Source of the DNA: Candidatus Peribacteria bacterium
GTDB lineage: Bacteria; Patescibacteriota; Gracilibacteria; Peribacterales; Peribacteraceae
DNA length: 64,000 nt
NCBI GenBank assembly: GCA_020632295.1
Contig: JACKFU010000001.1
Location: 62,001 to 126,000 of the forward strand
Reading direction: 5' to 3'
The notes under the pieces are model-generated. The model was not told the DNA's origin, did not search any database, and was given only the letters and a program-made list of their open reading frames with translations. Shown one piece after another: positions 1 through 7,917 of this stretch. Both the position numbers and the translations under genes were made by a program. Every line of letters starts with the position of its first letter. The first letter of the stretch is position 1.

Positions 1-35
1 GAGATCGTATTCTTCAAGAAGCAACTCCATTATGA
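1..35 (+). CDS. C-terminal end of a probable MntA-like nucleotidyltransferase antitoxin (partial)
   Basis: Only the last eleven codons are visible, reading DRILQEATPL and then TGA at 33-35 (frame starting at base 3). The stop overlaps the ATG of the HepT-like gene (ATG at 32-34), an ATGA coupling usual for the nucleotidyltransferase antitoxin that precedes HepT. The identity rests on this position and overlap, since no catalytic motif lies inside the window. Confidence 0.4.
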   Translation, partial: DRILQEATPL

Positions 36-379
36 AAAAAGACCCTTGTGTATATTTGCTCCACATTCGTGATGCCATTGAGTGTATTACAACCTATACC
101 TCTGGTGGAAAGAAGGTATTTCTTTCCGATGAAAAGACACAGGATGCAGTGATCCTTAATCTTGCCATTATTGGAGAGGCAGTCAAAAAATTATCCCCGC
201 GTGTGAAATCACACTACCCAGAGATTCCATGGAAGAATATTGCAGGCACACGTGATGTTCTTATTCATGACTATGACAGCACGGAGATAATCAAAATATG
301 GAATATTGTGAAGAAAGATATTCCTATTCTTAGAAGGACTATCAAAAAGATGTTGAAGGATTTGGCCACAAACTCCTAG
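32..379 (+). CDS. hepT: HepT-like toxin (DUF86 family) of a MntA/HepT system
   Basis: A 115-residue all-helical protein of typical DUF86/HepT size. The hallmark R-x4-H-x-Y motif is present as RDVLIHDY near residues 79-86, preceded by the conserved stretch NLAIIGEAVKKL. HepT proteins act as RNase-type or growth-inhibiting toxins that are neutralised by a MntA nucleotidyltransferase, in known cases by AMPylation of the motif tyrosine. The start overlaps the stop of the upstream frame (ATGA), so translation is probably coupled to the antitoxin. Toxin activity is inferred from the family; the R, H and Y residues are directly visible. Confidence 0.85.
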   Translation: MKKDPCVYLLHIRDAIECITTYTSGGKKVFLSDEKTQDAVILNLAIIGEAVKKLSPRVKSHYPEIPWKNIAGTRDVLIHDYDSTEIIKIWNIVKKDIPILRRTIKKMLKDLATNS

Positions 380-468
380 GAGCAAAGCCCAAAAGTTCTC
401 ACTTCCTCTAACCGAGGGCACCAGAATGCACGATACAAATACATATAGGACTTTCTGCGTTTCTCTTG

Positions 469-474
469 TATGAT
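469..474 (+). promoter_or_regulatory. -10 box (TATGAT) of the FG-GAP gene
   Basis: TATGAT lies 10 nt upstream of the ATG at 485. It overlaps the earlier in-frame ATG at 470, which argues for the later start. No convincing -35 is seen. Confidence 0.45.
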
Positions 475-484
475 AGCTTCCAAC

Positions 485-1969
485 ATGCGTCGCTTCTTGT
501 TGGTTGTTTTTGGGCTTCTCTTTATTCCGGGTATCGCGTACATGGTGGAGCTGTCTTGGACACTGAATGCTGTCGATAGCGGGTTTACAAGTGCGAAGAT
601 GTACATCGTGGATCTTGATGGGGATGGCGATAAAGATATCGTCGGCATAGCGCAAACGCCAGATGATGTTGCATGGTACGACAATGATGGATCCGAAAGC
701 TTTACAAAGCGCACAATTGACAGCAATGCACCAGGCGTCCGCGATGTTCAGGTTGGCGATGTGGATAATGATGGAGACATCGACATTGTTATTTCTCAAG
801 TAGACTCTACTCCTGATGGTGTGTACTGGTACGACAATGATGGATCCGAAAACTTTACAAAGCGTACGATTAGTACCGCAAATAATCCAATATACATCTC
901 TCTTGTCGATATTAATGAAGATGATGAGCTAGATGTGCTTGCTGCACTGTGGTCCGATGGTCAAATTATTTACTATGAAAACAATGGAGGAACTCCTTCC
1001 ACATTTACGACAAACTCAATCGCAACCGGCCTGACAAGCCCTGTTGACTTGGTAGCTGCGGATATTGATGGAGATAACGACATCGATATCATTGCCAGTC
1101 ATAGCTCTACCTCCATTCCCTGGTATGAGAACGATGGATCAGAAACGTTTACCACACGTTCATTTGCAAGCATTCTCTCAAGCGCTTCTGTTCGAGAAAT
1201 TCAGATTGTCGATGTCAACGAAGACGGTGACCTTGATATGGTCATATCGGGCACAACAAATCTTGATTTGTTTATCAGTGACGGAAATGATAATCCGTCT
1301 TTCACGCGTTCTACAATTGATAACACTGCCAGTATTGATCACTTCGATGTCTTAGATTTGGACGGAGATGGTGACCTTGATGTTGTTGGTGCAAATGAAA
1401 CCACTTCCGGAACGCTTGAGTGGTTTGAGAACGACGGATCGGAAACATTCACAAAGTATCAAATTGATTCTAGTGTCACGTATCCTTGGTTAGTCGATGC
1501 CGAGGACATTGATGGCGACGGAGATAATGATGTTGTTGTCGGAAGTAATAACGGCGTAGAGCTATGGATCAATGGTGGCGAGGTTTCATCGGACACTTCT
1601 GCCGTTCATGGTCCAGCACAGGCTATACAACGTCGAGAGATGTACAAGCAATGGAGAGCCGGAATTTATGTTTTTGAAGATGTGGAGCCACCAACGTTGA
1701 CAGATGTAGGTATTTTCGAACCCACAGAACAAAAGGTTCTCCATGCTGCAGCTGCAGGAACTGGCGCTACTCTTGAGAAGGTAGGCGTAGAAGAGGAAAA
1801 GGTGAAAGCGGAAGTAGAGGAAGCAGAGGAAAAAGGAGAGCCACTATATGAAAGCTCACAACATCAGCGTATTTGCGAACGTGTCTATCGTCGATTTCCT
1901 CATAATCAAACAATGATTGAACGGATTAACATCCGACTCCAAAAAGGGTATGGTTTTGTGTGTCCGTAA
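485..1969 (+). CDS. Secreted FG-GAP/VCBS repeat protein
   Basis: The start at 485 is preferred over ATG 470 because the latter lies inside the -10 box. The N-terminus (MRRFLLVVFGLLFIPGIAYM) is a signal peptide. Residues about 35-360 contain about seven FG-GAP/VCBS repeats with calcium-loop motifs such as DLDGDGDKDIVG, DVDNDGDIDIVI and DIDGDGDNDVVV, separated by WYDNDGSE-type strands. This pattern builds an integrin-alpha-like beta-propeller. The last 130 residues are charged and helical and carry no recognisable anchor. The gene overlaps the following LamG-SLH gene by 20 nt, so the two are probably co-expressed and may form one surface assembly. The ligand is unknown. Confidence 0.87.
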   Translation: MRRFLLVVFGLLFIPGIAYMVELSWTLNAVDSGFTSAKMYIVDLDGDGDKDIVGIAQTPDDVAWYDNDGSESFTKRTIDSNAPGVRDVQVGDVDNDGDIDIVISQVDSTPDGVYWYDNDGSENFTKRTISTANNPIYISLVDINEDDELDVLAALWSDGQIIYYENNGGTPSTFTTNSIATGLTSPVDLVAADIDGDNDIDIIASHSSTSIPWYENDGSETFTTRSFASILSSASVREIQIVDVNEDGDLDMVISGTTNLDLFISDGNDNPSFTRSTIDNTASIDHFDVLDLDGDGDLDVVGANETTSGTLEWFENDGSETFTKYQIDSSVTYPWLVDAEDIDGDGDNDVVVGSNNGVELWINGGEVSSDTSAVHGPAQAIQRREMYKQWRAGIYVFEDVEPPTLTDVGIFEPTEQKVLHAAAAGTGATLEKVGVEEEKVKAEVEEAEEKGEPLYESSQHQRICERVYRRFPHNQTMIERINIRLQKGYGFVCP

Positions 1970-4900
1970 GTATATGCTTGCTTGTTGGCGCTCAGTGTCG
2001 GTTGTCCTTGCTGGAATGCTTATGTTTTCTCATGTATATGCCGCTTATAATACAGATGGCCTTGTTGGATATTGGAAATTTGATGAATCATCGACAGGAA
2101 CTGCAGCAGATGCCAGCGGACATAATAATCATGGAACACACGTTACGGGGGGTAGCTTTGGCATTGCCACGGACGTACCGACAACATCCTTTACGAACCC
2201 TCGTAGTCTGAGTTTTGACGATGATTATGTCAGTATAGCAGACAGTACATCGCTCGACGTCACGAACATCACGATTGCATTTTGGGTAAAGCCAAGTGGC
2301 AACCTACAGACCAGTGGTGCAGCATTTGTATGCAAGGGTAATGGAGCAGGTGGTGAAGTATGGTGTATCGATATTAGTGGCAATAACTTCCGCTTCTTCT
2401 TTTGGAAAGGAGGTGTTGCGTATGCATCGCAATCTACTTCGGCAATCGGGACAGATTGGAAACATGTTGCTGCGACCTATGACGGCACAAATGCAATTGT
2501 CTATATCAATGGTGTAGCAGAAGATACTGAGGCACACGGCATCGGAAACCTCGATACTAATAGTCATGCACTCACCATTGGCGCACGACAATCGGGTAGT
2601 GCAGACTACGATTTATTGTTTGATGGACATATAGATGATGTCCGCATTTACAGTCGCGCATTGTCCTCTACCGAAATTGGCCAACTAGCGTCGGGAGATC
2701 ATACAACTGCTACGTGGGATGGGTCATCAACCTCTGATTTTGAAACAGCAGCAAACTGGGATATTAATGCTGTTCCAGATCCGTATACCCACCTTCTATT
2801 TCCAGAAACCTACCCAGCAGCAGAGCTTAGTGCAGCAGTATCTGGGGCATCTCTCACAATTGAAGCCAATGGACTTACTGGTGCATCACTTGATCTTCAT
2901 GGATTTGATTTTGAATTTGTCGATAGTGGAACATTAAAGGGTGGAGGCACACTAAGACTACTTGGATCGGAAACATTGCCTGGCATTGCAAACATCAGTA
3001 CAACATCCACTGGGACAGTACTCTATTACGGTACAGGTTCATATAGTGGTCTCACTGCCGGCGATACCTATTATCGTCTCAACCTCAATGACGGGCTTGT
3101 TGGGTATTGGGATTTTGATGCATCAGAAGGAGGATATGTGCGTGATGTAAGTGGCTATGATGCAGATGGTGTTCGTGGTGGAACACCGAATGATCCAACA
3201 TTTGTATCGACCCCCGCTCCGACTGCATTTTTCAACCGCTATGCACTTGAGTTTGATGGAAATGACAAAGTAGATCTGAATCATCCATTCCCCTTCCGTG
3301 CATCACAATATGCAGGGACAGCTGCAGTATGGGTTAAAACAGATAATCCTTCTTCTGATCAAATTATCTTCTGGACGGAGGAGAACAGAGATAGAGGCTT
3401 AATTATCGACGGAGGAAATAGTGCCTTTGCCGGTATGTATTACGATGCCAACGTTTCGCATATGCGTGTTGCTAGTGGCGGGACAGTTACAACTGCATGG
3501 CATCACGTTGCATACACATGGGATTTAACCAAAGGTACAGTACGATTATTTGTTGATGGTAAAGCAGTCGCATCGAGTGTTGGCTCTGCATCGACAACAA
3601 ATAGTAATGATAATCGTTCAGGCATTGGTGAATATGTTGGTGCGGGGGATTTTGTATCGGGATATAACAATTTTGATGGCCTTCTTGATGACTTCCGCAT
3701 CTATGACCGCGTATTACAAGATCAGGAAATATCAGCACTTGCATCAGGTAACGCTCCTGCAACAGCATCGGGCACATTTACATTGGATGCTGCACTGACT
3801 GTCAATGATAACCTTACATTGCCTGCTGGCTTGCTTGATGTTTCGAGTTCAAATTATCAAGTAACTGTTGGTGGGTCCTGGCAAAACTTTGGAGGACAGT
3901 TTAACGCACGTAGTGGCATTGTACGCCTTGATAGCAGTACATCTGATGAAGATATTTTTTCTGGCGGACAGGCATTTACAAATCTCTCTATTACCGGTGC
4001 CGGCTCATGGAACATCCGAGATGTATTAGATGCGGATGGGTATATAAGTCTGACTGGAGGAAACGTGGATGCCACAACAAATAATTACAATGTTCATGCG
4101 TACGATTTTGATCAATCTTCGGATAACTTTATCCCTCGCTCTGGAATGCTTGTGTTAAATGGCTCATCGGATGTTTCATCTACAATAACATCAACACTCA
4201 ATGAACTGCAGATTGAAGACCCGACAGAAGATGGACTTCTTGCCTATTGGAAGTTTGATGAATGTCAGACAGACACTACAGAAGACGTATCGGGCAATTC
4301 TCAAACGGGAACGATTTATGGGCCGGCAGTGTGGACAGGCTCTGGCCTTCCTTCTCCGATTGATTTTGATAACCACTGTGCATTGAGTTTTGATGGTTCA
4401 GATAATCAATTTGTCGAATCTGCTAACAATTCTACGCTAACGGGAAATGCTACATTCTCCATTGCGCTCTGGTTTTATGTACCAACAGGAGCAAATACTG
4501 ATGGATCGTATGGCCGTTTTATCGACTGGGGCACTGCATCGAATGGGCAATCGGCCCAAATATCGGTGTACAGTAGCACAATCAACCAGCTCTTTGTTGG
4601 GCACTGGGGAACCGGACAAGCATCGACTACGACGTTTTCGAATGATGCGTGGCATCATGTTGTCTGGGTCCGCGAGGGAGGATCGAACAACGGCCACCAA
4701 GGAAATACCTTGTATTTGGATGGTGTAGAAATTCCTTTAGATATTAATGTCAGTACTGCAAAAACAATTAATGTCACAGCAGACAAATATGACATTGGCG
4801 GAAGAGGGTCAGGCAATCTTTCGGTTGAGTGCATGCTAGATGACGTACGTGTTTATGACAGAGTACTGACACCAATTGAAATTCGTAGACTCGCCAGTGG

Positions 4901-6416
4901 CCAGTATGCTAACGGTGCAGTCAGCACTGCAACTGTAACACTGGGTGGTAATCTGGACTTAGACACAATGACTATTCTCAGTGGCAAGCTTGCTGCGAGT
5001 TCTCGTACGATTGATGTGTCTGGTGACTGGAATAACTACGCAGGCTCTGGAGCATTTACCAAAGGGACTTCAACAGTCGATCTTGATGGAGCTTCAACGC
5101 AAAACGTACGGGGTTCAACGGACTTCTACGACTTTGAAATCTCTACAAATAGTGCCCAAACTGTGGCATTTGGCTCTGGAACAACGCAGTACATTAGTCA
5201 TGCGCTCACACTTGCTGGCGCTGCATCCAATCTGTTGACCTTAAACCCTCTTACCACGGCAATTGAATGGTTCCTTGATGTAGCAGAAGGTGCAACACAA
5301 TCTGTGTCGTACGTCCTGCCAAGCTATTCCAATGCATCGCCCGGAGAAACGATAACGGCAACCAGTAGTACAGATGGCGGAAACAATACTAACTGGAATT
5401 TTTCAACAGGCACCAGCGGTGGTAGTGGTGGATGGCGCAGTAACAGGCAAGCCCTTGAGCGAGCCCAGAATGGGTATTCGGATGCCATAGCACCGGCACT
5501 TACTGCTGTTGGTATTGCCAATGAAACTGTTGCAGCAGTAACCAATTTTATTGGTGGTATTCTTCATCCTTCTCAACGTAACCAAGAACAAGATATAGCT
5601 GAATTTTCCCGTCGTGTTCAACAGGTTACCGCTGCTCTCACCGAGAGATTTCAGCAGGGTATTTACGAGTATCGAATTGCAATGCAAAAGTCTGCTGAAA
5701 CGCTCAAAACATCTGCACCGAACCTTGATGATGCGACTCGACGACTACAACGCGCAGAGCGCAATGTTGCAGATAATTCACTCACTAAACTCACTGCATC
5801 TGCAATTGGTGAAAAACGTGGTCTCCTTGTCGCCATGGTTAAATCTGAAGAGGTTGTGTACGTTGATGTACCAGTTGATAGCTGGTTTACACCATTTGTC
5901 TCTGCAGTGATTGATGAAGATATTGCTACAGGATACGAAGATGCAAAGGGTAAACCTACAGGAGAGTTTGGCGTTCAAAACCCTGTAACATATGCCGAAA
6001 TTCTTAAAATGGCTCTCAAAACTTCAGATACGGATATTGTTATTAGTGCACCCCCTCGCAATAGCTCTGCAGTAGGTACATGGGCATCTTCGTATGTATC
6101 GTATGCTGAAAGTAAGGCCATTAGCGTCATTACGCCCGACCGAAATGTTCATGCACCTGCAACACGCGGCGAAATGGTCCAGATTATTCTTGAAGTGATG
6201 GGCTTGCCTATCGCAAAGCAGGCATCGCACTTTACAGATGTTCCAGAAACTCATCCATACGCTCACGCCATAGCTACAGCAGCGTTTTACGGTATTATCA
6301 CAGGCGATACCGATACAGAAGGAAACCTCCTCAATACCTTTAGACCAGATGCTATTATTAATAGGGCTGAAGTGGTCAAAATTATTGCACTTCTTAATGC
6401 TTTACATAATAAGTAA
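1950..6416 (+). CDS. SLH-anchored surface protein with three LamG-like domains
   Basis: The chosen ATG at 1950 follows an A/G-rich AAAAAGGG and gives a good signal peptide ending in HVYA; a TTG at 1917 and an ATG at 1974 are alternatives. The protein has about 1488 residues. Three concanavalin/LamG_3 domains each begin with a GLVGYWKFDES-like strand (residues about 35-235, 383-600 and 760-985) and end with DDVRIYxRxL. Beta-rich linkers lie between them. A helical stalk (about 1165-1300) precedes three C-terminal SLH repeats (about 1303-1488), which would bind secondary cell-wall polymer. LamG modules commonly bind glycans, so a role in adhesion or glycan binding is inferred. No catalytic domain is seen. 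Confidence 0.88.
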   Translation: MVLCVRKYMLACWRSVSVVLAGMLMFSHVYAAYNTDGLVGYWKFDESSTGTAADASGHNNHGTHVTGGSFGIATDVPTTSFTNPRSLSFDDDYVSIADSTSLDVTNITIAFWVKPSGNLQTSGAAFVCKGNGAGGEVWCIDISGNNFRFFFWKGGVAYASQSTSAIGTDWKHVAATYDGTNAIVYINGVAEDTEAHGIGNLDTNSHALTIGARQSGSADYDLLFDGHIDDVRIYSRALSSTEIGQLASGDHTTATWDGSSTSDFETAANWDINAVPDPYTHLLFPETYPAAELSAAVSGASLTIEANGLTGASLDLHGFDFEFVDSGTLKGGGTLRLLGSETLPGIANISTTSTGTVLYYGTGSYSGLTAGDTYYRLNLNDGLVGYWDFDASEGGYVRDVSGYDADGVRGGTPNDPTFVSTPAPTAFFNRYALEFDGNDKVDLNHPFPFRASQYAGTAAVWVKTDNPSSDQIIFWTEENRDRGLIIDGGNSAFAGMYYDANVSHMRVASGGTVTTAWHHVAYTWDLTKGTVRLFVDGKAVASSVGSASTTNSNDNRSGIGEYVGAGDFVSGYNNFDGLLDDFRIYDRVLQDQEISALASGNAPATASGTFTLDAALTVNDNLTLPAGLLDVSSSNYQVTVGGSWQNFGGQFNARSGIVRLDSSTSDEDIFSGGQAFTNLSITGAGSWNIRDVLDADGYISLTGGNVDATTNNYNVHAYDFDQSSDNFIPRSGMLVLNGSSDVSSTITSTLNELQIEDPTEDGLLAYWKFDECQTDTTEDVSGNSQTGTIYGPAVWTGSGLPSPIDFDNHCALSFDGSDNQFVESANNSTLTGNATFSIALWFYVPTGANTDGSYGRFIDWGTASNGQSAQISVYSSTINQLFVGHWGTGQASTTTFSNDAWHHVVWVREGGSNNGHQGNTLYLDGVEIPLDINVSTAKTINVTADKYDIGGRGSGNLSVECMLDDVRVYDRVLTPIEIRRLASGQYANGAVSTATVTLGGNLDLDTMTILSGKLAASSRTIDVSGDWNNYAGSGAFTKGTSTVDLDGASTQNVRGSTDFYDFEISTNSAQTVAFGSGTTQYISHALTLAGAASNLLTLNPLTTAIEWFLDVAEGATQSVSYVLPSYSNASPGETITATSSTDGGNNTNWNFSTGTSGGSGGWRSNRQALERAQNGYSDAIAPALTAVGIANETVAAVTNFIGGILHPSQRNQEQDIAEFSRRVQQVTAALTERFQQGIYEYRIAMQKSAETLKTSAPNLDDATRRLQRAERNVADNSLTKLTASAIGEKRGLLVAMVKSEEVVYVDVPVDSWFTPFVSAVIDEDIATGYEDAKGKPTGEFGVQNPVTYAEILKMALKTSDTDIVISAPPRNSSAVGTWASSYVSYAESKAISVITPDRNVHAPATRGEMVQIILEVMGLPIAKQASHFTDVPETHPYAHAIATAAFYGIITGDTDTEGNLLNTFRPDAIINRAEVVKIIALLNALHNK

Positions 6417-6429
6417 TAAATAGTATAAT
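6401..6429 (+). promoter_or_regulatory. Strong sigma70-type promoter, TTTACA-17 nt-TATAAT
   Basis: TTTACA (6401-6406), a 17-nt spacer and a perfect TATAAT (6424-6429). The box ends 6 nt before the ATG at 6436, so the predicted transcript starts at or next to the start codon. It overlaps the 3' end of the SLH gene. Confidence 0.75.
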
Positions 6430-6435
6430 ATTACT

Positions 6436-6723
6436 ATGAGTACCTATCGAGAAACACATCAGCCAAACCGTCATCCAAACAAGAAGCTAAAGGAAGAACC
6501 TGTAGAAACATGTTCCGGTGCAGACCTGGAGCTTGCTCGAGAGAACATTGACCGATTGCGTCGCGTACTTCAGTCGAGGAATGATGAACAGATAGAAGCA
6601 GGTATAGAAGATACAGAGCATCAGTGCGCTGAACTTTTGCGCATGAGAGATAATGGTGCATTGCCAGAAGTAATAGCTGACCTCAAGTCTACGCTTGAGG
6701 AGGCTCGAGGGTATATGCGGTAG
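6436..6723 (+). CDS. Small charged helical protein, unknown function
   Basis: A 95-residue hydrophilic protein that I do not recognise. Residues 30-95 are predicted helical, with heptad-like Leu/Ile spacing (DLELARENIDRLRRVLQ...), so a short coiled coil is likely; the first 28 residues are basic and proline-rich. It has no signal peptide or membrane segment. The consensus promoter immediately before the ATG is the best evidence that it is a real gene. It is transcribed away from the SLH gene and converges on the unknown gene at 6733-7347. Confidence 0.72.
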   Translation: MSTYRETHQPNRHPNKKLKEEPVETCSGADLELARENIDRLRRVLQSRNDEQIEAGIEDTEHQCAELLRMRDNGALPEVIADLKSTLEEARGYMR

Positions 6724-6732
6724 GAGTATCTC

Positions 6733-7347
6733 CTAAAACCGAACGTCGTTCATAATTATTTTCTGAAGAGCTCGGAACATCTTCTCTTCCGTACTTTTTG
6801 CAATGTTTCTCAGTGGGTCGATATAGACATCTGGAATGGATGGTGACTGTAAACTACCTTCTGGTATTGCCGCTGAATCGTCTGCATAGAGACCCGACTG
6901 TGATACACGGAAAAAATGGATAGCACTTGGAGGAACAGATCCAGAAATACTAAACCCATCAGACAATTTTTGTGGAAATTCCTCTAATACTTGAATCAGT
7001 CGTGCATACGTTGAGAGAGCAATCATCATTGTACTCGTCTTGTGTGATGGATCATATGTATGCCCCATGTCAAAAAACACAGATCCTTGTGTAACAAGCT
7101 CACCATGTTCCATGACACCAAATATGGCAGATGGCTCCTGCCAGCTAGTACTGTTTTCATACTGGTGCGGATGAATTCCTGTTTGCATGACAGTAGGGTA
7201 CTGCTCCATGCGAGAAAGACCATGAAATAGAATCCCTTGTTCTTCTGCAGCGACAATTACATCTTCAACTTCATCATCAGATATTCCCCCACCAATGGTC
7301 TCTGCCACTTCTTGATAATACTGACTTCTGGGTAAGTGTAACGCCAT
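6733..7347 (-). CDS. Unknown cytoplasmic protein, 204 residues
   Basis: The start is placed at ATG 7347 because a TATATT box (7358-7363) lies 10 nt upstream; a longer frame to 7383 would include the promoter. The product is soluble, without signal peptide, and has an acidic stretch early on (SDDEVEDVIVAAEEQG) and the segment GILFHGLSRMEQYPTVMQTGIHP. The wording FHGLSR...IMQTGIHP loosely recalls entry segments of ADP-ribosyltransferase/RNA 2'-phosphotransferase-type folds, but I see no full motif set and do not assign a function. The start region shares the palindromic string GCCCATATGGC with ftsH. Confidence 0.72.
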   Translation of the reverse strand: MALHLPRSQYYQEVAETIGGGISDDEVEDVIVAAEEQGILFHGLSRMEQYPTVMQTGIHPHQYENSTSWQEPSAIFGVMEHGELVTQGSVFFDMGHTYDPSHKTSTMMIALSTYARLIQVLEEFPQKLSDGFSISGSVPPSAIHFFRVSQSGLYADDSAAIPEGSLQSPSIPDVYIDPLRNIAKSTEEKMFRALQKIIMNDVRF

Positions 7348-7357
7348 ATGGGCATAA

Positions 7358-7363
7358 AATATA
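7358..7363 (-). promoter_or_regulatory. -10 box (TATATT) of the gene at 6733-7347
   Basis: TATATT on the minus strand, 10 nt before ATG 7347. Spacing and downstream sequence (TTATGCCCAT-ATG) match the ftsH start region closely. Confidence 0.45.
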
Positions 7364-7413
7364 CTACTATTTCTTATTGTCAAATTTTGTTAGCTGTAAT
7401 ACTATGAGGTTCT

Positions 7414-7917
7414 ATGGCACCTAACCGAGAACATACTCTCATCCTGATAAAGCCTGATGCAGTGGAACAAGATCTTCATCTGACGGTACTTGCACGATTA
7501 GAGCATACTGTTGAAGGAAGCAGGTATGTTGCAAGCCGTATTTTACAGTTTAACCCAGACCTCTGCAGGGAGCACTACAGCCACCTAACCGAAAAACCAT
7601 TTTACAAAAATATTGAAACGTACATGTGCTCTGGACATATTTGGGCTGCTGTACTGGAGGGGCCTCACGGAATGATACCTGCTATACGAGAAGATATTGG
7701 TGCTACCGATCCTACTGCGGCAGCAAAAGGAACTATTCGTAACACGTACGGAACAAAAATTGACCTTGGAAATGGAGAGTACTTCACACGGAATGTTGTT
7801 CATGCGTCTGAATCGCAACAAGAGGCATATGAAGAAATACGACGCTTGTTTCTGAAAGAAGAAATTCAAAACTCTGCCCCAGAATTTGCAGAAAAGCTGT
7901 GGCCAGCTACTGAGTAG
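7414..7917 (+). CDS. ndk: Nucleoside diphosphate kinase family protein
   Basis: Transfers the gamma-phosphate of ATP to nucleoside diphosphates through a phosphohistidine. Seen: the opening strand LILIKPDAV, the EHYSHLTEKPFYKN segment, YMCSG, and the active-site stretch NVVHASES, whose His is the expected catalytic residue, followed by the family Ser. At 167 residues it is longer than the usual 140-150 because of a C-terminal helix. GAGG lies just before the ATG, and a TACTAT box ends 8 nt upstream. The 3' end overlaps the convergent membrane-protein gene by 11 nt. Some family signature positions (R and N around the nucleotide site) differ, so substrate preference is uncertain. Confidence 0.88.
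   Translation: MAPNREHTLILIKPDAVEQDLHLTVLARLEHTVEGSRYVASRILQFNPDLCREHYSHLTEKPFYKNIETYMCSGHIWAAVLEGPHGMIPAIREDIGATDPTAAAKGTIRNTYGTKIDLGNGEYFTRNVVHASESQQEAYEEIRRLFLKEEIQNSAPEFAEKLWPATE

Noticed and set aside
209..799. 196-codon minus-strand frame across the HepT/FG-GAP junction
   Set aside because: It lies opposite two well-supported genes and has an erratic composition; no motif or promoter.
1917..1949. TTG 1917 as the start of the LamG-SLH gene
   Set aside because: It would add 11 polar residues before the signal peptide; ATG 1950 follows an A/G-rich stretch and gives a normal export signal.
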